From assembly GCF_002286815.1 (NCBI RefSeq), contig NZ_MUNM01000063.1:80205-144204 (forward strand): DNA of 64,000 bases, read 5' to 3'. Of the stretch, positions 17,733 to 24,130 are shown piece by piece. A program made the translations under genes and the position numbers. The first letter of the stretch is position 1, and each line of letters opens with the position of its first letter. Origin of the DNA: Pseudomonas sp. PICF141. Its GTDB lineage: Bacteria > Pseudomonadota > Gammaproteobacteria > Pseudomonadales > Pseudomonadaceae. The notes under the pieces are model-generated. The model had not been told where the DNA came from. It ran no database searches and worked only from the letters and a program-made list of their open reading frames with translations.

Positions 17733-18422
17733 TTAGATTTTTGCTTTTAGACTGGTCATCGTTTCTATTTTGTTTTTCATGAACTCATCTAATCCCTTTG
17801 CACGAAGAATGCATGCATCACATTGGGTGCAACCACTTCCCTTTATGCCGTTGTAACACGAAAGGGTATGGTGGCGGATTAAGTCTAGCTGTCTGTAGTG
17901 ATCGGCCAGCGCCCAGGTTTCTGCCTTGTTTAACCACATAAGTGGGGTTTCAATTTGTAATTTATAGTCCATCCCCAATTCAACGGCTTTATTCATAGCC
18001 TTGATGAATTCATCCCTGCAATCCGGATAGCCTGAAAAGTCGGTTTCACAAACACCTGTGATTACAGCCTCGGCACCCACCTGGTAGGCATAAATAGAAG
18101 CAAGCGTTAAAAACAGAATATTCCGGCCAGGTACGAAAGTGTTTGGCAGGCTCTCCCCTGAGCAGGCAGAGATTGGTACTGGGATGTTGTCACGGGTAAG
18201 GCTACTGATCGCTAACTCATTTAATAATGAAGTGTCGAAAACCTTGTGCACTGTCACGCCAAGCTTTGTCGAAAGCTGTTGCGCAACTTCAATTTCTGCA
18301 CGATGGCGCTGTCCATAATCGAATGTAATGCAGTGTATTTCTTCGTAGTTTGGTAATGCATGGATCAAGCAGGTTGTTGAGTCTTGTCCGCCACTAAAAA
18401 CGATCACCGCTTTTCTATTCAT
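17733..18422 (-). CDS. queC: 7-cyano-7-deazaguanine synthase
   Basis: Makes preQ0 from 7-carboxy-7-deazaguanine, ammonia and ATP, for queuosine in tRNA or other deazapurines. It is 229 residues from the ATG at 18422, chosen because AGGGA lies 9 nt upstream; the frame is open 52 codons further but without family similarity. Motifs: PP-loop SGGQDS (10-15) and the four zinc cysteines Cys189, Cys198, Cys201 and Cys204 in CYNGIKGSGCTQCDAC. All catalytic features look intact. GC is lower than in core genes. It lies convergent to a VUT transporter rather than next to queD/E, so it may be a second, acquired copy. Confidence 0.92.
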   Translation of the reverse strand: MNRKAVIVFSGGQDSTTCLIHALPNYEEIHCITFDYGQRHRAEIEVAQQLSTKLGVTVHKVFDTSLLNELAISSLTRDNIPVPISACSGESLPNTFVPGRNILFLTLASIYAYQVGAEAVITGVCETDFSGYPDCRDEFIKAMNKAVELGMDYKLQIETPLMWLNKAETWALADHYRQLDLIRHHTLSCYNGIKGSGCTQCDACILRAKGLDEFMKNKIETMTSLKAKI

Positions 18423-18754
18423 GTTTTTCATCCCTGGAGTACCCCGACATGTCGCTGGGGTATCGACCCTACCGCGAAATTTAAGGCCTCGCTGTGGGAC
18501 GTTTCCGAAATGACAGACGGCGCTTTCCCTAGTTTCATTTCTTCGCTGGGTGTGGAGGTTTGGCAAAGCCGTCTTCATGGGGTCGGAGTGGTTGAAAAAC
18601 GGTAGTGTTGGTGACTACGCGACATTGCGGCATAACCTACAAATGCATCAGAAACCGCCGACTTGTGTGCTTTCCTGACCTTCGGTAATTTTATTGTCAG
18701 TATTACTACGCGGAAATTTCAGGATGCGAGGTTTATCGGAAGGCACCAGCAGGC
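18423..18754 (-). promoter_or_regulatory. queC leader with hairpin
   Basis: 332 nt without a gene, upstream of queC. The minus-strand leader contains TACCCC / GGGGTA (18457-18462 and 18440-18445) with an 11-nt loop, ending a few nt before the queC ribosome site. No preQ1-I consensus was recognised. The rest shows nothing I can name. Confidence 0.4.
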
Positions 18755-18916
18755 ATGAAAACCATGACCGAACAATTAAGTCGATGGGACTCCGCTGACT
18801 ATCTCAAAACAGAAGAGGAGAGGGCTGAATATCTAGAAGTTTGCATGGATGCAATGAGAGGTGATTTGGAGTTTATCGCCAAAGTGCTTAAGACGATTGA
18901 GCGTGCTCAGGGATAG
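18755..18916 (+). pseudogene. fragment of an addiction-module antitoxin
   Basis: A 53-codon ORF. The protein (MKTMTEQLSRWDSADYLKTE, then EERAEYLEVCMDAMRGD, then IAKVLKTIERAQG) matches the N-terminal half of the probable addiction-module antidote family, which typically starts with a DxADYL-xxEEExAEYL pattern and continues AxGMSELAR plus an HTH of about 45 residues. Here a stop follows ERAQG, so the DNA-binding half is missing. No HigB/RelE-like toxin gene is visible upstream. Either a decayed toxin-antitoxin remnant or a free-standing small protein. ATG preceded by AGCAGG. Confidence 0.6.
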
Positions 18917-18930
18917 ATTCTTGAACGATA

Positions 18931-19060
18931 CTAGCGGCGTTCCCGAAAGGGGCTTGTGAGACTCTGAGGATCCTGGGCAACCAGCCATCGCAGAGCCAGA
19001 CAGGTAAAGGGCAATGACAAGCCGACCTGTTTGTGAAAGGGCGCCGAAAGGCGCCCTTTG
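18931..19060 (+). ncRNA. candidate structured RNA ending in an intrinsic terminator
   Basis: Four successive helices are readable on the + strand. First, AGC..CCC-GAAA-GGG-GCT (18933-18954). Second, CTCTG..GAT..CTGG-GCAA-CCAG..ATC..CAGAG (18962-18995). Third, ACAGGT..GGC..GCC..ACCTGT (19000-19030). Last, a terminator AAAGGGCGCC-GAAA-GGCGCCCTTT (19036-19059). Three loops are GNRA tetraloops only when read on +, which sets the strand. CAATGACAA (19012-19020) is also complementary to TTGTCATTG (19058-19066), giving a possible alternative fold against the terminator. No protein gene fits here and I do not recognise a known RNA family. Confidence 0.5.
19036..19059 (+). terminator. 10-bp GAAA-capped terminator hairpin
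   Basis: AAAGGGCGCC (19036-19045), GAAA loop, GGCGCCCTTT (19050-19059); the T-tract is only TTT then G. It ends the candidate RNA above. Confidence 0.75.
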
Positions 19061-19064
19061 TCAT

Positions 19065-19179
19065 TGTGGCGAGCGAGCTTGCTCCCGCTTGAGTGCGTAG
19101 CGCTCACAAAAATCGGCAGTGATCGTCAGAATTTTGGGGGCCGCTGCGCAGCCCAGCGCGAGCAAGCTCGCTCGCCACA
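19065..19179. repeat. REP pair (BIME)
   Basis: TGTGGCGAGCGAGCTTGCTC (19065-19084) and its exact reverse complement at 19160-19179, separated by 75 nt. Typical Pseudomonas REP sequence, located between the candidate RNA and the end of the APE operon. Confidence 0.9.
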
Positions 19180-19229
19180 GTTCCTCGGTCTCAGCTGGCT
19201 GGTATTGGGGCGATCCTCTCACCAGTGCC

Positions 19230-19676
19230 TTACTGAACCTTCGCCAAATCCCCTTTCAACGCAACGCCCGCCATGAGCGCCCCGGCGTGGCACTCATAGG
19301 TCGTGGCATCCTTGCGCTCATTTTTCTTGTAGTAACTGACGATGTTGGTCACGGCGTTGGCGCCGGCGTTTTTCGCGGCCTGGTGCAGGCTGATGATTGC
19401 CGATTGCGCGACCCATTCGCAGGCCACTTCATCAGACTTGTTGAAGGCATTGGTTTTCTTGTTGGTTACGGCGCCGGTGCTGAGCACGGTGACGTTGCCA
19501 GTCGGTGTATTGCCTGCCAGGTAGAACTTCACGCTGCCATCGATTTTGCCGGCGCGGGTGGCTTCGGCGACTGCTTTGTCAAAAGGCAGATACACCGCGG
19601 TGTCGCGGGCCTGGCTGATGCTCGGCAACGCGCAGATCAGCAGGGCGGTAGCGGCAGCGAGTTTCTTGAAGTGCAT
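19230..19676 (-). CDS. small exported protein at the end of the APE operon
   Basis: 148 residues with a Sec signal peptide (MHFKKLAAATALLICALPSI, cleavage after SQA about residue 23). The mature part has one pair of cysteines (EVACEW and TYECHAG) that could form a disulfide. Only 29 nt separate it from the upstream ketosynthase gene, so it is probably the last gene of the operon. Similar proteins are often labelled 'excinuclease ATPase subunit', which the sequence does not support: no ATPase motif is present. Function unknown. Confidence 0.75.
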   Translation of the reverse strand: MHFKKLAAATALLICALPSISQARDTAVYLPFDKAVAEATRAGKIDGSVKFYLAGNTPTGNVTVLSTGAVTNKKTNAFNKSDEVACEWVAQSAIISLHQAAKNAGANAVTNIVSYYKKNERKDATTYECHAGALMAGVALKGDLAKVQ

Positions 19677-19705
19677 GAAGGTCTCCTTGACCTTGGTATT
19701 TCGTT

Positions 19706-20932
19706 TTACGACCAGCGGCGGAAAATCAACGAGGTGTTGACCCCACCAAAAGCGAAATTGTTGTTCATCACGTACTGGTTGCTCATCTGCCGGAATTCAC
19801 CGCGCAGGTAGTCGAGTTTGCCGCACTGCGGATCGACCTCATCGAGGTTGAAGGTGTGCACATACACATCGCGGTTCATCATTTCGATGCTGAACCAGGA
19901 CTCCAGCGCGCCGCAGGCTCCCAGGGTGTGGCCGAGGAAACTCTTCTGTGAACTGATTGGCATGTGTTCGCCGAACAACGCGCTGGTGGCCAGTGTTTCG
20001 GCAATATCGCCTTGTTCTGTAGCGGTGCCGTGACCGTTCACGTAGCCGATGTCGGAAGGCTGCAGTCCGGCGTCTTCCAGTGCCAGTTCCATGGCTCGGC
20101 GCATGGTGAGCTGTTCCGGGCGGGTAGCGTGCTGACCGTCGGCGTTGCTGCCAAAACCGACGATCTCGGCGTGGATGCGGGCACCGCGCGCCAAGGCATG
20201 TTCGAGCTCTTCGAGTACCAGCATGCCGCCGCCCTCACCGATCACCAGGCCATCGCGGCCCGTGTCGTAGGGGCGAGGGCTGGTTTGCGGGGCGTCGTTT
20301 TTCAGGCTGGTGGCGTAGAGCGCATCGAACACCATGGCTTCGGTGGGGCACAATTCTTCGGCGCCGCCGGCGAGCATCAGCGGCAGGCGGCCGAACTTGA
20401 TCGATTCGTAGGCATAACCGATGCCCTGGCTGCCGCTGGTGCAGGCGCTGGAGGTCGGGATCAGCCTGCCGGCGAGGCCGAAGAAGATGCTGACATTGGC
20501 CGCTGTGGTGTGCGGCATCATCCGCACGTAGGAGTTGGCGTTCAAACCTTCGGCCACCGAGTTGAGCAGCATGTTGCCGAACGCCTTGATCTCGTCGGTG
20601 CTGCCGGTGGATGAGCCGCAGGAAACGCCCATGCGCCCGTCCTTGATCGATTCATCACCCAGCAGCCCGGCGTCTGCCAACGCTTGCTCAGCAGCACCAA
20701 CAGCGAGCCGTGAGACGCGGCCCATGCTGCGCAGTTGTTTGCGGGTCCAGTGACTCGGCACTTTGAAGTCATCGATGGGCCCGGCCAGGCGCGTGCTGAG
20801 TTCGGTAAAACGGTCCCACTCGTCCATGCGGCGGATGCCGCTGCGGTTGGCGGCGAAGTTGGCGGCGATGGTGTCCCAGTCGCTGCCCAGTGAGGTGATG
20901 CCGGCCATGCCGGTGACGACGACGCGCTTCAT
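19706..20932 (-). CDS. beta-ketoacyl-ACP synthase (KAS II-like) of the APE cluster
   Basis: Condensing enzyme that extends the ACP-bound polyene with malonyl-ACP. 408 residues from the ATG at 20932 (GGAGG 9 nt upstream; TGATG overlap with the fabG-like stop). An in-frame GTG at 20938 is too close to GGAGG. The Cys-His-His triad is intact: Cys164 in SSACTSGSQG, His301 in HGTATEQGD, His335 in SFLGHTLGACG. It pairs with the second ketosynthase two genes upstream; a similar pairing occurs in known APE clusters. Confidence 0.93.
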   Translation of the reverse strand: MKRVVVTGMAGITSLGSDWDTIAANFAANRSGIRRMDEWDRFTELSTRLAGPIDDFKVPSHWTRKQLRSMGRVSRLAVGAAEQALADAGLLGDESIKDGRMGVSCGSSTGSTDEIKAFGNMLLNSVAEGLNANSYVRMMPHTTAANVSIFFGLAGRLIPTSSACTSGSQGIGYAYESIKFGRLPLMLAGGAEELCPTEAMVFDALYATSLKNDAPQTSPRPYDTGRDGLVIGEGGGMLVLEELEHALARGARIHAEIVGFGSNADGQHATRPEQLTMRRAMELALEDAGLQPSDIGYVNGHGTATEQGDIAETLATSALFGEHMPISSQKSFLGHTLGACGALESWFSIEMMNRDVYVHTFNLDEVDPQCGKLDYLRGEFRQMSNQYVMNNNFAFGGVNTSLIFRRWS

Positions 20933-21660
20933 CAGCACAGGCCTCCATTGACGGCCAGAACCTGCCGGGTGATGTACGACGCTTCCGCCGACATCAGGAA
21001 ATTAACCGCACCAGCCACCTCTTCAGGGGTGCCCATGCGTTGTGCGGGGATCATTTTCATCAGTTCTTCCACCGGCACGTTTTCGTCGAGCATCGCCGTG
21101 TCGATCAGGCCGGGTGCGACACAGTTGACGGTGATTTTGCGCTTGCCCAGTTCGATCGCCAACGCCTTGGCAGCGCCGATCAAACCGGCCTTGGACGCGC
21201 TGTAATTGACTTGCCCGCGATTGCCGATCAACCCGGAAACCGAAGTGATGCAGACAATCCGCCCGGCGGCGCGACGACGGATCATCGGCATCATTACCGG
21301 GTGCAGCACATTGTAGAAACCGTCGAGATTGGTGCGCATCACCAGATCCCAATCCTCCTCGCTCAGGGCCGGGAAAGCACCGTCGCGGGTCAGGCCGGCG
21401 TTGAGCACCACGCCGTAATAGGCGCCGTGGGTTTCGACATCGGCTTGGAGAACAGCTTTGCAACGGGCACGGTCGGACACGTCGAATTGCAGGATACGAG
21501 CGTTGCGGCCCAGGGCCTCGACTTCGGCCTTGACGGCTTCGGCGTCTGCCAGACCGCTGCGGCAGTGCAGCACGATGTCATGCCCGGCCCGGGCCAGACG
21601 CAACGCGATAGCGCGACCAATACCACGGCTGGAGCCGGTGACCAGTACGGATTCAGTCAT
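20932..21660 (-). CDS. 3-oxoacyl-ACP reductase (FabG-like) of the APE cluster
   Basis: NADPH-dependent SDR that reduces the beta-keto group in each elongation cycle. 242 residues from the ATG at 21660, preferred because AAGGAG lies 7 nt upstream; GTG at 21663 is in frame. Cofactor motif TGSSRGIG near residue 8, NAG at about 87-89, catalytic Ser140, Tyr153 and Lys157 (YSASK). Overlaps the neighbours at both ends, so translation is coupled. Confidence 0.93.
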   Translation of the reverse strand: MTESVLVTGSSRGIGRAIALRLARAGHDIVLHCRSGLADAEAVKAEVEALGRNARILQFDVSDRARCKAVLQADVETHGAYYGVVLNAGLTRDGAFPALSEEDWDLVMRTNLDGFYNVLHPVMMPMIRRRAAGRIVCITSVSGLIGNRGQVNYSASKAGLIGAAKALAIELGKRKITVNCVAPGLIDTAMLDENVPVEELMKMIPAQRMGTPEEVAGAVNFLMSAEASYITRQVLAVNGGLC

Positions 21661-22118
21661 CACTCGACTCCTTGGGGTTCATGAAGATAGTGCGCGGCCT
21701 GGGGCGGACGAAACACGTTCAGCCGGGCGGTGGCATGGATGCCGGGGGCGGTGAGGTGGCATTCGAACACACCCATGCCGTTGTCGTCTTCCAGCGAGCG
21801 TATCCCATGGATGGTCAACTCGGTGCCGGCGGGGAAATGTTCCACGTTGCATTCGAATTTTCGGGTGCCGAGCAGAAAACCCAACTCCACGGCATTACCT
21901 TTCTGGCGCGCATGGCAGCCGGCGTACGCGGCGACGCTCTGGGCCATCAGCTCGATGCCGACCCAGGCCGGCAGACTGCCGTCCGGACGATTGAACAGGC
22001 CGTCGGGTTTGACGGTGAGTCGGGTATGAATCTGCTCATCATCGAACGACAGGATCTGCTCGATGAGGATCATGTCGCCAGCATGCGGCAGCAGTTCGGC
22101 GAGCGGCCAGGCAATCAT
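21660..22118 (-). CDS. hotdog-fold 3-hydroxyacyl-ACP dehydratase of the APE cluster
   Basis: 152 residues. Single hotdog domain with likely catalytic His12 (PHAGDMILIE) and Glu56 on the central helix (AWVGIELMAQSVAAYAGCHA). It would dehydrate 3-hydroxyacyl-ACP and so introduce the conjugated double bonds. It overlaps the ketosynthase gene by 4 nt upstream and the reductase gene downstream. Confidence 0.9.
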   Translation of the reverse strand: MIAWPLAELLPHAGDMILIEQILSFDDEQIHTRLTVKPDGLFNRPDGSLPAWVGIELMAQSVAAYAGCHARQKGNAVELGFLLGTRKFECNVEHFPAGTELTIHGIRSLEDDNGMGVFECHLTAPGIHATARLNVFRPPQAAHYLHEPQGVE

Positions 22119-23311
22119 GGGGCGTCTCCGATAATCAGGCTGACGTTATTGCCACCGAAGGCAAAGGAATTGCTCATCAGGTAGCGAGGTGCAATGGACG
22201 TCAGGTGGTCAGTCGGGGTCACCCAATGCAGGGCCGGCAAGTCGGGGTCGGGCTGACCGTCCCAGACATGGGGCGGCAGGGCATGCTCGCGGTTGTCCGC
22301 GCTCAGGCTCAGCCAGCAGAACGCCGCTTCCAGGGCACCGGCGGCACCGAGGGTATGGCCGGTCATCGGTTTGGTCGATGAGCAGGGCACGCCTTGTGGG
22401 AATAGTGTCGTCACGGCCAGGCTTTCCATGGCGTCGTTGTGTTGCGTGGCGGTGCCGTGCAGGTTCAGGTAACCGATCTGCCGGGGTTGCAGCCCTGCGC
22501 GGCTCAAGGCTGTGCGCATCGCTTGCAAGGCGCCACGACCGGTGGGTTCGGGCGCGGAAATATGGTGTGCATCGGAGCTGGCGCCACTGCCCAGCAGGGC
22601 AATCGGTTGGCAGTTGCCGGCATTTTTGCTCATCAGAAACAGTACCGCCGCTTCGCCGATATTGATGCCGTTTCGGTTGGCTGAAAACGGATTGCAGCGC
22701 TGCTCGGACACCGCTTCCAGGGCCGAAAAGCCATTGAGCGTCAGTTTGCACAAACTGTCGACGCCGCCGCACAACACGGCGTCGCACAGGCCCAGGTCGA
22801 GCAGTCGTTGGGCGCTCATCAGCGCCCGGGCGCTGGAAGTGCAGGCAGTGGAAATCACATAGGCCGGGCCGCTCAATTGCAGCCAGTCGGCGAGGAACGT
22901 TGCCGGTGCGCCGAGTTCCTGTTGCTGATAGTCGTAGTCGGCGGGGAACTGCTGCTCGCGGATGTAATGGGCCAGACCGCTGGTGGCCTCATGGATGCCC
23001 GAGGTGCTGGTGCCCAGGATGACGCCGATACGGTCGCGGCCGTAGGTCTGGATCGCTTGCTCGATGTCTTCGCCAATTTGCAGCGCAGCCTCAAGGAGCA
23101 ATTGATTGTTGCGACTGCTTTGGTGCGCCAGCTCAGGTGGAATCGGCGCCAGCTCGCCGCGCACCGCCGCGACCGGCAGCGAGCGTTCGACCACCCAGCC
23201 GGCCTCGCTGCGCATGCCCGAGCAATCGCCGGCAAACAGGTTGCGCGCGACTTCCTGCTTGTCGCGGCCCAGGGCGCAGATTACCCCGAGGGCATTCAGA
23301 TAGGCCGTCAT
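22115..23311 (-). CDS. beta-ketoacyl-ACP synthase (KAS I-like) of the APE cluster
   Basis: 398 residues from the ATG at 23311. The frame is open a further 80 codons upstream, but that part reads as the shadow of the lipoprotein gene, and the ATG overlaps its stop (ATGA). Triad: Cys157 in STACTSSARA, His285 in LHGTATQHND, His319 in KPMTGHTLGA. Probably initiates or extends the aryl polyene with the second ketosynthase. Confidence 0.93.
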   Translation of the reverse strand: MTAYLNALGVICALGRDKQEVARNLFAGDCSGMRSEAGWVVERSLPVAAVRGELAPIPPELAHQSSRNNQLLLEAALQIGEDIEQAIQTYGRDRIGVILGTSTSGIHEATSGLAHYIREQQFPADYDYQQQELGAPATFLADWLQLSGPAYVISTACTSSARALMSAQRLLDLGLCDAVLCGGVDSLCKLTLNGFSALEAVSEQRCNPFSANRNGINIGEAAVLFLMSKNAGNCQPIALLGSGASSDAHHISAPEPTGRGALQAMRTALSRAGLQPRQIGYLNLHGTATQHNDAMESLAVTTLFPQGVPCSSTKPMTGHTLGAAGALEAAFCWLSLSADNREHALPPHVWDGQPDPDLPALHWVTPTDHLTSIAPRYLMSNSFAFGGNNVSLIIGDAP

Positions 23312-23913
23312 GGCGTGCGCTCGCCTAACGGAGTGATGCGATAGTGCGGGCCTTGGGACACGTTCAATACAAAGCTCAGTGGTTGCGAATAGAGGATGTT
23401 CCAGCGTGGTGACAAAGACCGTTGCCCAGCGTCCTGCCGGGCAGCGGGATAGCTGCGATGCAGCTCGCCTGCGGGGGTCAACGCAAACAATAAGGCAGCG
23501 AACAGTTCCCGGGCTTCCGGATTGGGCGGCAGAAGGCCGTCGGCCTGCCACCGGCCATCAATCAGTTTCTGCCGTGCCACGGGAATTCCCAAAGGGTCCA
23601 TCATCGACCAGCGAATGCCTGGGCCTTCACGCTGGATGACCAGCAGCCAGTCCTGACGCTGTTCGGCCATCTGCCGTTCGATGTGCAATTGCAGTGGCAA
23701 CGCCAGGTTTGGGATTCGCTCGGGCAGCGGAGCCTGGCTGGCGCAAGCGCTCAGCAACAGGACACAGCTGAGCAACAGAAAGCGGATCAGCGCCGCAGAC
23801 CCTGTGGGAGCGAGCCTGCTCGCGAATGCGACGGCACATCCAACACGTTTGTTGACTGACACACCGCTTTCGCGAGCAGGCTCGCTCCCACAGGTTTGAG
23901 TTGCGCTAGACAT
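23308..23913 (-). CDS. DUF3261 lipoprotein with REP-derived N-terminus
   Basis: A 201-residue frame from the ATG at 23913, which overlaps the ancestral methyltransferase stop (TGATG). The lipoprotein signal (LIRFLLLSCVLLLSAC, lipobox LLSAC) begins only at about residue 43, because a 94-bp REP pair (23801-23894) is inserted after codon 6 and stays in frame. An in-frame TTG inside the signal is the only nearby internal start and would leave no positive residues. DUF3261 proteins are regular APE-cluster members thought to act in outer-membrane placement. Whether this one is still exported is open. Confidence 0.75.
   Translation of the reverse strand: MSSATQTCGSEPARESGVSVNKRVGCAVAFASRLAPTGSAALIRFLLLSCVLLLSACASQAPLPERIPNLALPLQLHIERQMAEQRQDWLLVIQREGPGIRWSMMDPLGIPVARQKLIDGRWQADGLLPPNPEARELFAALLFALTPAGELHRSYPAARQDAGQRSLSPRWNILYSQPLSFVLNVSQGPHYRITPLGERTP
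23801..23894. repeat. REP pair inside the 5' end of the DUF3261 gene
   Basis: CCTGTGGGAGCGAGCCTGCT (start of the arm at 23801-23826) and its exact reverse complement (23869-23894), with a 42-nt spacer. The arm is a classic Pseudomonas REP. Confidence 0.93.
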
Positions 23914-24130
23914 CAATCAGCACCTTCAAGAGGCTTGCGCGCGACCACATTGACCAGCCCTGGCCGCAACCGGCATCCAGCAATACCGGGTTGGCGGGCA
24001 ATGGCGCGCTGAACAGGGCGCGCAAATCATTGATCGCCACCCGCAATACGTGATGCTGCCAGGTGTGGCTGCGCAGAAACCAGAACCCGAAACAGGTTTC
24101 TTCGACGTAGTTGTCGCTCAAGTAACTCAT
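23913..24130 (-). pseudogene. SAM methyltransferase, internally deleted
   Basis: The N-terminal part is normal: MSYLSDNYVEETCFGFWFLR, ending in the SAM-binding motif LLDAGCGQG at about residue 61. The frame then reads 16 odd residues to a stop at 23906. One frame over, the same DNA reads LVNVVARKPLEGAD followed by TGA at 23913-23915, a typical methyltransferase C-terminus. An out-of-frame deletion has therefore joined the start to the end of a gene that should encode about 230-250 residues. The ATG overlaps the oxidoreductase stop (ATGA). The aryl-methylation step of the APE is probably lost. Confidence 0.82.

Noticed and set aside
18423..18754. preQ1 riboswitch upstream of queC
   Set aside because: The preQ1-I consensus (C-rich loop with A-rich tail after a short stem) is not seen on the minus strand; only a simple hairpin is.
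18961..19000. Hammerhead ribozyme suggested by CTGAGGA at 18964-18970
   Set aside because: The required GAAA after stem II and the cleavage triplet in the right place are missing.
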